Shown: positions 33,545 through 44,560 of the stretch, piece after piece | How positions within the stretch are numbered: the stretch's first letter is position 1 | Layout: every line of letters begins with the position of its first letter | Source: Microstegium vimineum | Lineage: Eukaryota > Streptophyta > Magnoliopsida > Poales > Poaceae | Length of the DNA stretch: 64,000 nucleotides | Assembly: GCA_022036555.1 (NCBI GenBank) | Contig: CM039120.1 | Span: 10,764,179 to 10,828,178 of the forward strand | Direction of reading: 5' to 3' | Program-made: the position numbers and the translations under genes | Notes under the pieces: generated by a model | What the model saw: only the letters and a program-made list of their open reading frames with translations | What the model was told of the DNA's origin: nothing | The model's database searches: none

Positions 33545-34858
33545 GAGGGTTTGAGTGATGGTTCTCATTCTATGTCCAACATGTTTTCTTTCTGGTCTCC
33601 TTGGTGTTGGAATTGGTGTGAGAGAGAGCAAAGGGAGAGATAGGAAAATTTCAATGCATGTCTGGCTTCGGATCAAGGTCCGGACGCTGTTTATTCCTCC
33701 GGTCCGGACTCTCTTTTGCGTCCGGACTCGTCCCTGTGCTCCCTGTTTTGCTCCGATCGCGAGGTCCGGACGCAAGTTTTCTACGGTCCGGACCAATCCT
33801 CTTGCGTCCGGTCGCCCTCCCCCACTGTGCACCTTCCCCGCACAGTGTCTCCGGACGCACCTGTTCCCTGCGTCCGGACCCAATACCACGTCCGGATAAT
33901 TAGAGTACAGAGAGCATGTCATGTCTGTTTCTCTCCGGTCGCGTCCGGTTTCTCGTGTCCAGACATCATTCTGCGTCCAGAGTCCGTTTTTCTCCCGAGA
34001 TACCCCCGTGCTCGCCCTCTTCTGTCTCCACGCTGTTTTTCCCTCCTGCATCCGTTCAAACCGCCCACCGCCGTTTCGCCATTCGCGCTGCCCTCCTGCT
34101 CCTCGCCGCCGTCGAGCCTCGCCACCGGCCCCTTCCTGCGGGCCCGCGCGACTCACCCTCGCCCTCGCCCTCTGCTCGCCGAGCCCTTTGTTTCGTGCGT
34201 CACCCCTCTGTCCACCAGTGCTGCCGCCGTGCGCCACCCCCCCCCCCTCTACTCTGCCTCCCGCCGAGCAGTCCCCCTTACCCTCTCTCTAGGGTGTCCC
34301 TCTGCACCCTAGAACCTCCACCACCCAACCACAGCAACCACCCCCCTGCCACCACTTTCCCCTCACCACCTCAACAGCCTTCTCCCCTAGGGCTCCCTGT
34401 TATCTCCCACCCTAGGGTCTCAGATCGAATTGTCGATCGCACGTTTTGACCGTCGTTGATTCATTCTCTATGTGGTGTCCCATTCCGTTGCTCGACTTGC
34501 ATTGGATCGACGCTTCTTACCTCAGGTAGCCGGCAGTTTTCATTCTATACTTATCTATATCCTCGCTTCCGATAGGCTTTTCGCGCCCCTAGAATTTATA
34601 ATGCTTATATACTTCCTCTCTATTCTATCTTATGGCAGTCGGGTCAGTGGCAGTGACAAAGAACTCGGGGCAAAGCCCGCGAGTATGGATTGAGGCAAAG
34701 CCTCACAAGATTGTCAGTGGCATTGCAGGCCTCTTGCAGTTGACAGTGGATTTCATATTTGATACTCAGAGGCAGTGGTCAGTCTGACAGTGGGTTCTCA
34801 CAGTTGACAGTGGCAGTGGCACTTGGGCCTCTCTTCAGTGTTGTTTGCAAGTTGATTG
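33545..34858 (+). other. Copia internal region between pol and the extra ORF
   Basis: Resumes the Copia element after the gypsy insertion. 33675-33990 is an array of GTCCGGAC-type motifs like that in the LTRs. 34000-34460 is a C-rich, leader-like stretch, and 34640-34850 has repeated CAGTGGCAGTG/GACAGTGG strings. Overlapping open frames on both strands over 33540-34450 reflect composition; I call no protein here. Confidence 0.6.
33675..33990. repeat. GTCCGGAC palindrome motif array (internal)
   Basis: About a dozen exact or near copies of the 8-base palindrome GTCCGGAC (variants GTCCGGTC, TCCGGAC, GTCCAGAC) in about 310 bases, spaced irregularly by 15-40 bases. The same motif makes an array in each LTR (13425-13790 and 38425-38810). 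Confidence 0.7.
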
Positions 34859-37552
34859 CTTCCTATGGCTCGCGTGAAGAATGTTGTTGGTGGTCCCGGT
34901 GACGATGAGCCGCCTCGCCCTCCCCCTCCCACTACTCTGCAGAAGAGGAAGGCCAAGGCGAAGGTTCCAGGCAAGAAGCGGAAGCTTCTGGACAGAGACG
35001 CTCTAGCAGCGATCGCAACAGCAGAAGCAGCAGACAGGGTCGAGCGTGGTGCTGCGCTTCACATTGGCACTCGCACTCATTCTACTACTTCTATTTAGTC
35101 CTCACAGCCCCCGTCAGAGTACGCAGACGCAGCTACAGAGACAGTTCAGCCGACTCCTCCCCGACGGTCTACCCACGCTGTGTCGAGGTTGCTCCTCGTC
35201 CTGAGGGTCCTCGCCGTCACGACCGAGTTCCACGGGCAATTCCACCTCCTCCATCCATGGCAGGGCCCCCAGTGATGCCCGTGCATGTGGATCTTAGTTT
35301 GGCTTCCACCAGGCAGGTCTGTGAGCTTCGGATGATAGAGCTTGAGGAGTGGTGTCCAGTTCAGAGGCACCCGGACGCTCCTTCAGGTTGGTGGCACCCT
35401 TGCCACAAGGACTTCTACGACGCAGCCCGCACCATGAGGATCCAGCTGCGACCCCACTGAGTGTGCCCTCTTGAGAAGATCATAGAGACCGGTGGAGAGG
35501 TGTTTCGACGTCTACTCACGTACCTTCCTGGGCTGGCAGACCTCCTAGACCGCTCGGGGAACTACGTCGAGCACTGGGTCAGGGAGTTCTACGCTTCAGT
35601 TTGGATATACCCTGACCATGAGTTCTTCCAGTACACCTTCAGAGGGGAGCGCTACAGGATGTACCTGACAGCCCTCAGAGAGCGACTCCACCTCACCCAG
35701 TACGAGCTCAGGCTTCACAGACAGTGCTTCGGGGAGTGTGACCCCCACGCAGAGCTATTGGAGGCACTCCACCGTCAGTTGACCATGTCTCCCCGTGCTT
35801 CCAGTAGCCGTTCGGTCCCGGTTCCCGTCGTCACCCCAGTGAGTTGCTCTCTCACATTCGTCTCCTGAACGACGTGTTCCGCCGCACTCTACTTCCGGGC
35901 ACCGGCTACCGTGACGCGCTCACGAACCTGCAGCAGTACCTCCTGGCCGCTGTTGTGACCCAGACACCGTTCGATATTGCGGATTTCATCATGTGTGAGA
36001 TGGAGGACACCATAGCAGATGGGATCGTATCACACAGGCAGTTACCCTACGGTCACTGGATCAGTTCTCTGCTAGTTCTCACTCTTCGCAGTCACCCAGC
36101 CCTCAGTCGCGAGCTTGCTGACTCACCTTTAGTGTTCCAGATCTACATGATGAGTGCAGTGATCGATGGTCGTCGGGGCAACAGAGCTCTCAGGAGAGTT
36201 CGCAGAGTTGTTCCAGCCAGAGAGATGGATGAGATTGACGCCCAGGACGCGGCGATGCGTGCAGTGGCTCAGGGAGAGCTAGCTGACCTTGAGAGGTAGG
36301 AGGATTTGGATCAGGGCACAGATCCGATCCCGTCAGACAGTGACGACGACGACTACCGTCCACACCGCCCTGCTCCACCCTGTCCAGCAGCAGCTCACGA
36401 CGCAGAGGTCGGTCCCTCCAGTGAAGCTCCACCTCCAGCACCTACCGACCCTGTCCTTCTCAGAGTTCTGGACAGGCTCGATACCTCTCAGCAGCAGATG
36501 GTGGTCATGATGGACCAAGTTCAGGCCCGACAGTACCAGTTCCAGGAGCAACTGCTAGCGAGTCAGGCGATGACTTTTCAGTTCATGGGATACATTTTGC
36601 AGCACACTGGTGCTCCACCTCCTCCTTTCCTTCAGAGGCCGCCGCAGTTTCAGTTGGGTCCGCCTCAGTTTGGCCCAGCTCAGTCTCAGTTTGGACAACC
36701 TTTAGGGTTTTCTCCTCAGCCGCCGCCTCCTGGCGTGCCTTACTTTGTCCAGCACCGGCGCCCTCGTCCTCGTTCTACACTGCTCCAGTGGTTTCCACTG
36801 CTCAATACTTGGGTCGCCCGGCTACGCCTCCAGGACCATCTAGGCCAGTGACTCCCACTCCTGCTTCACAGTCCTCAGGTGGATAGCATAGTTTGACTCC
36901 TTCAGGGCCGTTTCAGTCTCCAGTCAGGAAGGTCACTCAGTGGTTTGACACGATTGGGCAGACGACGCAGTTCACGCCTATCACGACGGGGTTTACCCGC
37001 TACTCAGCGTCTGCCAGGCTTGGTGGTACAGCTCGTGACCTCTCAGCTACCTACAGTGCCCTCACCGGCCTTGGTAGCCCTGTAGACTACCAGCCCTCTC
37101 TGCCGGAGCCAGCACCACAGACAGGTGGCACGTTACCCTCCTCAGTGCCTTCGTCGGAGGCAGCGCCAGTCACTTCTACTCCGGTGCTCCAGGCAGTCGA
37201 GACTCCAGTTGTTAGTGAGCCACAGGGCCAGACTGGTGCAGTGTCAGCGACAGAGACACCACTCGCAGTTCCTACTTCAGAGTCTGAGCCTGCTCCTTCA
37301 GTGTCAGTTCCCGCTCCAGACTTGCGTAGTACAGAGGCATCGGCACAACTAGAGACAATGGTTCTAGAGACACAGTCGTCTGATGTTCCAGCAAAGTCCG
37401 TGGCCAACGCTACAGCTTCTACTTCTGTGGCCACTGCTCCAGAGACAGCTCCAGACACAGCCGGTTCGGGTGACAACGACTCCAGTCCCGACTACGAGCA
37501 GTTCGACCTCCGCGCTCGTGACCCGGCTGCTCCTCCTGCACCTAACGCTTAG
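34859..37552 (+). pseudogene. Extra (env-position) ORF of the Copia element, decayed
   Basis: Open segments in several frames follow one another from ATG 34859 (MARVKNVVGGPGDDEPPRPP) to TAG at 37550-37552. They include a basic N-terminus with a nuclear-signal-like KRKAKAKVPGKKRK, a folded-looking middle (VREFYASVWIYPDHEFFQYT; RYRMYLTALRERLHL; VTQTPFDIADFIMCEMEDTI), a Gln/Pro-rich segment (QQQMVVMMDQVQARQYQFQE) and a Ser/Thr/Pro/Ala-rich tail. SIRE-lineage elements carry an additional ORF here, called env-like in some. I see no signal peptide or membrane segment, and the middle resembles plant-transposon proteins more than an envelope. At least four frame changes or stops (for example 35096, 35458, 35866) inactivate it. 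Confidence 0.55.
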
Positions 37553-37977
37553 TTTTTGGTGCTTTGTCGCCAAAGGGGGAGAGAGTGAGAGTATGCTAGT
37601 GATAGGGGGATTTGAGAGTGAGACTTGGTTCTTTTGATGTGCTTTCTTACTCATGAATCATGTTTACCCTATCGCATACATTTGTTTTTGTGTGATGATA
37701 CACTTACCTGTGGCATTTGTGGTTCACTCCTTTATATTATGTCACATGCTTTTGGCCCTTGCTATGCTTACGTGCTTTACTTTGATATATACATGTGGTT
37801 AAGCATATCTCATGTACATGCTCTTAATTCATATCCTCAGTACATGTTGTGGCTTGGATTATTTAAGCATGTATCTTTCATTCATATTCACTAACCCATG
37901 CTTAGATAAGCCAAGTCACATGAAAACCCAAAATAAAACTCTCTTTTCATACTCTATGGTGTATTGTCGTCAATCAC

Positions 37978-37990
37978 CAAAAAGGGGAGA
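37978..37990 (+). other. Polypurine tract
   Basis: AAAAAGGGGAGAT lies directly before the 3' LTR, the expected plus-strand primer. An earlier CCAAAGGGGGAGAGAGTGAG at 37571 is a second purine tract. Confidence 0.75.
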
Positions 37991-37991
37991 T

Positions 37992-39546
37992 TGAAAGCAT
38001 CTAGGCCCCTAGAATTTTGGTGATTAACGACAATGCAAGATTACTATGACTAACGTGTGTTTTGCAGAGGCAAATAAGAAAGTTAGGTCATGGTAATGGA
38101 TGGTTGATTGGACTATCATGATATATGTGCCCCGTATCGGAATCGTTTCGGTTTTCAAAGGATTGGCGAAAAGGTTGAAGATTAAACTAGGTCTAAGTGT
38201 CATTGGAGTTGAGAGACATTTAGAGTAGTTTAGCACCTTTATTTTTCCTTTGGCCGTACTATTAAGAGGGTTCTATCTAGTAGCTTGACCTAGGAGAGGC
38301 TTAGTGATAAGGTGTGGTGCACACTTGTCAAACTAGCACTAGGAAGCTTTAGAAAAACTCCTTGAACCAAGAAGAGCAACTTCCACGTTGGAAGGAAGGT
38401 GATCTGGCTCTGTTAAGAGCTCCGGACGTAGGTGTTACCCCGGATCCGAACCATCGGCTGTGCGTTCGGACCCTAGGGTTCACTCAGCGTATACATGTGC
38501 GTCCGGACGTAGTGAATAGTGTTGGGTCCGGACTGTATGTTGCATCCGGACCCTACACAGAGAGCTCTAGAGCGGGAAGAGGACCGGACGCTGTCCGGAG
38601 TGTTGCGTCCGGACTGCCTTGTGCGTCCGGACCGCACACAGAGAGCTCCGGAGAGCTAAAATCGATCCGGACGCTGTCTGGTGGTGTGCGTCCGGACTGC
38701 TTTTTGCGTCCGAACTCACTGTGTTGCAGTGCTGAGAACAGAGAGTCAAGGGGGTCCGGACGCATGCTTGATGGTCCGGACCCCAGCTTAAAAGAGCGTC
38801 CGGAGTGACGCAGAAAGGCACAAGTAGTGCCTAATGGCTAGGGGTTTGCTTGGGGGGTATTTATACTTCCCCATCAGCCCCAAGGTATCTCTCTTGCCCA
38901 TTCCAACTGCTGAGATTCACTTGTGAGAGAGCAAGTTGTGCAAGAGCCCTAGTGAGAGTGTGAATTGCAACTCCATGTGTTGATTCTCACTAGTTTCTTA
39001 GAGTTAGCAAGTGTGCATCCATTCATTCACTAGACTAGCCTTGGTCAAGTGAGAGTTAGTGCTTGTTACTCTTGGTGATCAACATCACCTAGATGGCTTT
39101 GCGGAGGTTTGCTTGGTGATCATCCGTGGTGTTCCTTGTGGATGACCCAAGTTCGATTGTGATCGGTTGTGGGCGATTCACCGAGCCGGAGTGGCGAAGA
39201 ATCAGCCCGTAGTGAGCACTTAGTCCTTGCGCGGACTAAGGGAGAGCGATACCGTGCGCGGTGCTCCAACGAGGACTAGGGGGGAGTGTCGACTCCTCGA
39301 TACCTCGGCAAAAAGTCATCGTGTCTATTTCCTTTGCCTCCTCCCTTACTTATTGCAATTACATTCTTGATGCTTGACTAGAATTGCATAGGGCTTTACC
39401 GCTTTCATTGTCATGTCTTGCTTGTTTATCTAGGATACACTTAGGAAAACACTAGAGGGTTAATTGGCTCTTGTTAGGTTTTAATATAGCTTAGAAATTT
39501 AAAAGAGCCCAATTCACCCCTCCTCTTGTGCATCTTGATCCTTTCA
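37992..39546 (+). repeat. 3' LTR of the Copia element
   Basis: TGAAAGCATCTAGGCCC to ATCCTTTCA, 1555 bp, followed by ATATG. It matches the 5' LTR throughout with many substitutions and lacks about 25 bases relative to it near 39365. It carries the same GTCCGGAC array (38425-38810). Confidence 0.93.
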
Positions 39547-39563
39547 ATATGTTATGTAATTTA

Positions 39564-39593
39564 CTCGTTCTAAATTATAAGGTGATTGACTTT

Positions 39594-39634
<41 letters not shown>

Positions 39635-39674
39635 AAATTAATATACCAAAAAATCAAATTTAAATCGGAGGGGG
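39564..39674. mobile_element. Small Stowaway MITE containing a (TA)n microsatellite
   Basis: The ends CTCGTTCTAAATTATAA and TTTAAATCGGAGGGGG are imperfect inverted repeats with TA outside both. A (TA) run of about 35 bases fills the centre (39597-39632). About 111 bp. Confidence 0.6.
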
Positions 39675-40792
39675 TATTAAAAATTGTGAACTAAATATCC
39701 CCAGTTAAGATGGTTGCATGGAAATATATACATATTAGGTTTAAGTCTTCTGATGACTTGACACTAATACTCATCTTTTCTGTATATTTATTCTAGAATT
39801 TAATAGTGTGTTTATATAAAGTAAAGGTAACTATATACATACCTGTGATTGTGTGACCGTGTGTGCATCTGCCTGGCATCCCAAACACTCCCGGCGTCAC
39901 GAGGATTCAAGCATATTTGACCAAATCTGTAAAAAAATACTCAATTTTTGTTTACACTGAACATGTACCATTAGACTAGCTATGGAGTATATTTTTTAAG
40001 TAAACCTATTTGGAGATACAATGTCGATATTATTTTCTATAATTTTGATCATAGTTAAAAAAAAGTCCTGTCCTAAACCTAATTACATTCTTTTTTAAGA
40101 TGGAGGGACTAACTATAATATTTTACATACTCTTTTTCAGAAATGAGTGGTGTTTTGGGTTGTGTTCGTGCAAACTGAGTTTGATACTTCAGTTGATATT
40201 AGGTTTGCCTTAACTGTGGAGTATCAGTTCTATAATATGTATAATCAAATTTTCTATGTTTGGTTACAAACATACTAAAGTAGGAAAACTCAGTCACAAA
40301 AATCTTTCTAAGTTAAAATATCTTACGCTCATCTAATTTATATGACAACAAATACTAATATTTATATTATATAAATTGTATTATTAGATTCATATCATCG
40401 AACATAATTTTACAGCATACCTAGTTGGTGTCAGAATTGGATGATAACTTTCTTTATACATCTGATCAAACTATGAATATGGTTACTGGTTAGATACGGT
40501 TGCTTGTTGTCCTCCTGGATTTCTCGATTTACGTTCTCCAGTTTATATGGGTGTTCCTATTTTTATAGATTTTTTTGTAGGACTTAATAACTTCGTTCTT
40601 TGATAAACTGACATATCTATTAATAGTGAAACCTCTATGATAACTTTGCCAAACTTCGATCAATCCCGATCTTGCATTCACATAGGGTGATAATTTAACA
40701 TAAAAAAATCTATGGAAAAATGAATGGATGAAATGTTTTTTTTGGACGTATGGGGTGTTAGCTAGAGAAGTCGATGTTGATGTCGAGTGTGT
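39675..40792. other. AT-rich intergenic sequence
   Basis: No credible gene. AAGATGGAGGGAC at about 40097 looks like the right end of another Stowaway copy, with CTATAATTTTGATCATAG upstream. The remainder is unassigned. Confidence 0.4.
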
Positions 40793-40801
40793 CATTTATT
40801 T

Positions 40802-41782
40802 AGAGAAAATTGCTATTATAGGACTCTGAAACAATGTGCTTCGTTATCATAGGACTTTAAACATCGATTTCGCTAAAACGACCCTTGAAACGTTTATTAT
40901 ACATGACATTTGACTGTTTTAATTAATTTTATCAACTAATACATGTATTTTTCCTTCAGGTGACCGTATTGCTCTCAAGTGTTCAAATGACATGGCCGCT
41001 GCCTTGCTGGTCGGCCGCATGGCACTGGCCGACGCCCTCGGTGGTCGCCTGGACATGGCCGCCGGCCGCCTTGGCTGGTTTGCTGGCTAGGCGGCGCCTT
41101 GGCTTGCTGGCTGGCTGGCCGCCCGCGAGGACATGGCTGACCTCGTCCTAGACTCGCTGGAAGCCGCGCTGGGCGTCGTGGCAGCCGTGCTGAGCGACGG
41201 GGACGTCCTGGGCGTGCTGGCTGTCGTGCTGGACGCGTTGGCCGCCGTGAACAGCGTGCTGGCCGTCGTCCTGGTCGCGCCAGCCTGTCCGGACAGCTCT
41301 AAGGCGCCCCGTGCGTCCAGGCCATGGCTGGGCGACGTCGAGGGAGGGGCGGGTGACGTCGCAGGTGGGGCGGCCGCCGGCGTGGGCGCTGGCCAGTCTG
41401 GCCAGCCCTAGGGCACCCGGGGCGTCTAGGCAGCTAGGGCTGGGCGACGTCGAGGGGGCAGGGGCGGGCGATGCAGCCTCCGGCGTGGGAACGGGCTGGG
41501 GATGCATCTCGCCGGGTATGGCAGGGTGGCCGCCGGCGTTGGCGTGGGTGCGGCCTGGGAGACGAGAAAACGAAATGTCGATCTCTTACGTGAATAGGCA
41601 GAAGGGCAATACGGTCACATCAAAGAAGAATACATGTATTTTAGTTGATAAGATTAATTAAAATAATCAAATGTCATGTATAACAATGTGTCAATGTTTC
41701 AAGGGTTGTTTTAGCAAAGTCAATGTTTGAAGTCCTAAAATAGCGAAGCCCATTGTTTTGAGTCCTATAATAATAATTTTCT
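40802..41782. mobile_element. Pack-MULE
   Basis: A complete Mutator-like non-autonomous element. Terminal inverted repeats of about 180-190 bases (outer ends AGAGAAAATTGCTATTATAG and CTATAATAATAATTTTCT; inner parts include ACATGACATTTGA / TCAAATGTCATGT). A perfect 9-bp target duplication CATTTATTT lies at 40793-40801 and 41783-41791. The AT-rich TIRs enclose about 600 bases of very GC-rich DNA, the usual sign of captured host gene sequence. No transposase is encoded. Confidence 0.85.
40985..41570. other. GC-rich captured segment inside the Pack-MULE
   Basis: Open frames exist on both strands (for example plus 41133-41411, minus 41148-41507), with Ala/Val/Gly-rich or Pro/Ala-rich translations made of degenerate short repeats. 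I recognise no donor gene and cannot choose a strand. Confidence 0.45.
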
Positions 41783-41791
41783 CATTTATTT

Positions 41792-42350
41792 ATGACTAGA
41801 GGAGATTATAACAAATCTAAGCATGGTTCAGCTAGTACACCGTAACGCCGGCACAAACTAACTAGTGGCGGGATAACTACTTGGGAAACCCCACGCGCGC
41901 ATTAGACATGCAAAATGACATTATTATTGCTCTATAATAATCAGGCAGGGCGTTTTGGCTCATTAAGGTCTCCATCACATTCACAGATATATATGGTTCA
42001 CATCCCTTGCTTGGTGCTTGCAGCAACAGGTTGCCTAGCTAGCTAGTGGGCGTGGACACCAGCTCGGACTCACGTAAGGATGACTCGAGATCGGGATTAC
42101 TCTAATCGGCCAATAATTGCAAGGCGCACTCACAAGTTATAATTACAGTAAAAAATAATGAAATATACTATTGCAGCTGATGACTCTGTGATCTATATTA
42201 GTCAGTCAAATGTTGATGCCAATTCTATGCTTGCAAGTTATGGGAATGCCTCGTGGAATATGCGGAGGGATAAGCAGAGAGGTCCAATTAGTGTGGTTGT
42301 TTAACAGCTGAGCTAGCATTGGTATGGTCTCTTGGGACCAATTATATATT
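41792..42350. other. Unassigned intergenic sequence
   Basis: Mixed composition with short GCTAGCTAG-type strings. No element ends or coding sequence recognised. Confidence 0.4.
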
Positions 42351-42543
42351 TAGGGCATGTTTGAGACTGCTCCACGAACTCTGCTCCTCCATTGTGGAGT
42401 AGCTCCATAAAAAATTGGAGTTTGTGGAGTACCTCACAACTCCATCTTTTTTTCTGGAGCTGCGTGCTGAAGCTGAAACTGTTTGATAAAAAAACGTGGA
42501 GCAGAGCTGAAAAACGTGGAGCGGAGCAGTCCCAAACAAGCCC
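42351..42543. mobile_element. hAT-like MITE with GGGCATGTTTGAGACTGCTCC ends
   Basis: The left end GGGCATGTTTGAGACTGCTC mirrors the right end GAGCAGTCCCAAACAAGCCC. The interior is rich in TGGAGC/GCTCCA in both orientations. About 190 bp. The same TIR family bounds the larger element at 45659-47325. The target duplication is not resolved. Confidence 0.65.
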
Positions 42544-42832
42544 CCAGAGAGAGAGAGAGTGTTCTTTTAACAAAGTTACGTGCATTTGGACTCAAGGAAT
42601 CCACGCGATTTTTGTAATCGCAACTTCTTCCACGGAGCAATAAGATGTAAAGTTTTGGCACATCTGGTAGTACTGCGAGGTCCAATTGACAAAATGAAAA
42701 AAAAAGAGTAACTTTGTTTAAGAACAAGCGAGCACAAGCCATGGTTCGTTTGAGGTTATCAAATAGAATCAGTCTTATTTTTCAATTAAGAAAAATTATT
42801 TTTCTTTCATAACAAATAAATCTCACATATCA
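42544..42832. other. Spacer between hAT-like elements
   Basis: Contains a (GA) run at about 42546 and otherwise AT-rich DNA. Nothing recognised. Confidence 0.4.
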
Positions 42833-42840
42833 GCCGTAAC

Positions 42841-43679
42841 CCAAGTTATTAGGACCGGACCGGAGATCGAACCGGTGAGGCCATCAGTTCAATGGTTCAC
42901 TGGTCCAACCGTTCAGAACCGGTTGAACCGCCGGTTCAATTGTTTTGGACCGGTTACATCGAACCAGTCATAAATATATTGAACCGGTATATATATATAT
43001 ATACACAATTTAATTGTTTGATTCATACATATGTAGATACAAATACAGAATGACATGTTCTTAAATTTAAAACATCAAGTGCCTGAACAATCTCGTGATA
43101 ATTCAAAGCATAATGAATAGAATAATAATTGAAATATTCACCATGGCAAAATATTCACCTAAAATAGAGTGCATCATTAATAAAGAGCTCATTGTGATAA
43201 TCAAAATAATATATTATTTATTTAATTTAGAGTTCACTTGAAAAAGTTATTAAATTTTGAAATTTAAAAGGTAATGCTGATGTCACCTGATGCTAGTACT
43301 GCCAAAAGTCAACGTAGGAGCACCACACGCATGCAACATTCATACTCTCGTGAGTCTTGTAAAAAAAACTCTCATGAGTACTACAGGTCTACAATAGCAG
43401 TATGACGGGCCAATCAAATGACAGGTCACAGGTGCATGCAGCAGACGCTCCACCAATGAGGAGGATCGAGGCGGGCCTGCCAGGTGCATGCGCTCGAGGA
43501 CTGCATGTGCGCAAGCGCCATTACACGGACCGGATCGGTTCGACTAGAACCGGTCGGTTCAACCGGTTTTTACCGGTTCGATTACATAGACGGTCTTTTA
43601 AGTGAATTGGACCGGTCTATGCTCTGGTTCGGACTTTTACCGGTTCGACCGTCGGTCCTGTCCGGTACTAATAACTAGG
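42841..43679. mobile_element. hAT-like element with AACCGGTT motif clusters
   Basis: TIRs CCAAGTTATTAGGACCGGAC and the inverse of GTCCGGTACTAATAACTAGG. An 8-bp target duplication GCCGTAAC lies directly outside (42833-42840 and 43680-43687), which fits hAT. Both subterminal zones (42855-42990 and 43520-43660) are dense in ACCGGTT/AACCGG. The centre is AT-rich on the left and GC-richer on the right (43430-43520). No transposase domain is visible. Confidence 0.75.
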
Positions 43680-43687
43680 GCCGTAAC

Positions 43688-44312
43688 TTTAATAAATCAT
43701 GCTGAATAGATTCATGATATTCCAGTGAGACAACAATAGTCAAATCTTGCAGATAGAGATATCCTTTATGCTTGACGAGAAATACGACATGCGTCTTTTG
43801 ATGCCATGCTATTTTGCTCCTCACCGCCCGTTGTGACACCTTTTATATATGCACACTTTGATGAAAGAGCCTGTGCATTTCGTGCTAAATAATTAATGGT
43901 GATGAGATCGTTCAGTCAAAATAGCCAAATCTCTATTATGAAACTTAGCGAATCGCATAAAAAAGAAATTTGATGATCTTGAATTTCGAATTAAGAACCT
44001 GCGGGCTGAGTATACTACATGAACTAGTTATTTTAAGCTCAGTGATACGGGATTGCTAACATTATTAATACTAATATGGTCATAACTCTATTCTCTCCAC
44101 TATTTAATTATAGAACATATGCAAGAGGAACCACGATTCTTTGCCCCAAACATATAAAATCAAATCCATCAATAAAATAATCTCTTAGGATCCTCGGAAA
44201 ATACATATCAAGAACCGTTAAACTCCATTGAAAGTTCATAACCACCCGTTGTTAATAATTAGCTAGCTAATATAGTGTGCATCTAATAAGTTTATTAGCT
44301 GGCGAACTAGTA
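43688..44312. other. AT-rich intergenic sequence
   Basis: No credible coding sequence, RNA gene or element ends seen. Confidence 0.4.
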
Positions 44313-44558
44313 CTTCCTCCATCCCAAATCATAAGACATCACAAGAATCTTGTTGAGTCAAAGCATCTCAAGTTTGATAAAAAATATAAAGAAAATTATA
44401 AAGATTTATAATATTGAATATGTATACTAAACAAATACTATTGATATGATATTTAGTAACATCTAAATATTATTATATTATCATATATGTTTGGTCAAAT
44501 TTAAGATGTTTTGAGTCCACAAGATTCTTGTGATGTCTTATAATTTGAGATAAAGGAG
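44313..44558. mobile_element. Stowaway MITE
   Basis: Ends CTTCCTCCATCCCAAATCAT and AATTTGAGATAAAGGAG, TA on both sides, long mirrored arms (AGACATCACAAGAATCTTG / CAAGATTCTTGTGATGTCT). 246 bp and able to fold almost completely. Confidence 0.82.
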
Positions 44559-44560
44559 TA

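Larger units (their letters stand above)
12968..39546 (+). mobile_element. Copia retrotransposon, Opie/SIRE type, with nested gypsy insertion
   Basis: One insertion of 26.6 kb. Both LTRs start TGAAAGCA and end CCTTTCA, and the 5 bases ATATG flank the element on each side (12963-12967 and 39547-39551). Internal order is primer-binding site, gag with CCHC knuckles, protease, integrase, reverse transcriptase and RNase H, which is the Copia order. The gag start (MSHWDGPPPMFDGDDFPYW) and two-knuckle gag are characteristic of maize Opie-like elements. A decayed extra ORF block and a purine tract precede the 3' LTR. A rearranged gypsy insertion occupies 20582-33544; without it the element is about 13.6 kb. 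Multiple frameshifts make it non-autonomous now, and the LTRs differ at many sites, so it is not young. Confidence 0.93.

Noticed and set aside
33539..34450. Multiple overlapping ORFs on both strands
   Set aside because: They coincide with the GTCCGGAC array and a C-rich leader; mutual overlap and composition argue against coding.
34859..37552. True viral-type envelope gene
   Set aside because: Only the position suggests env. No signal peptide, membrane segment or cleavage site is visible.
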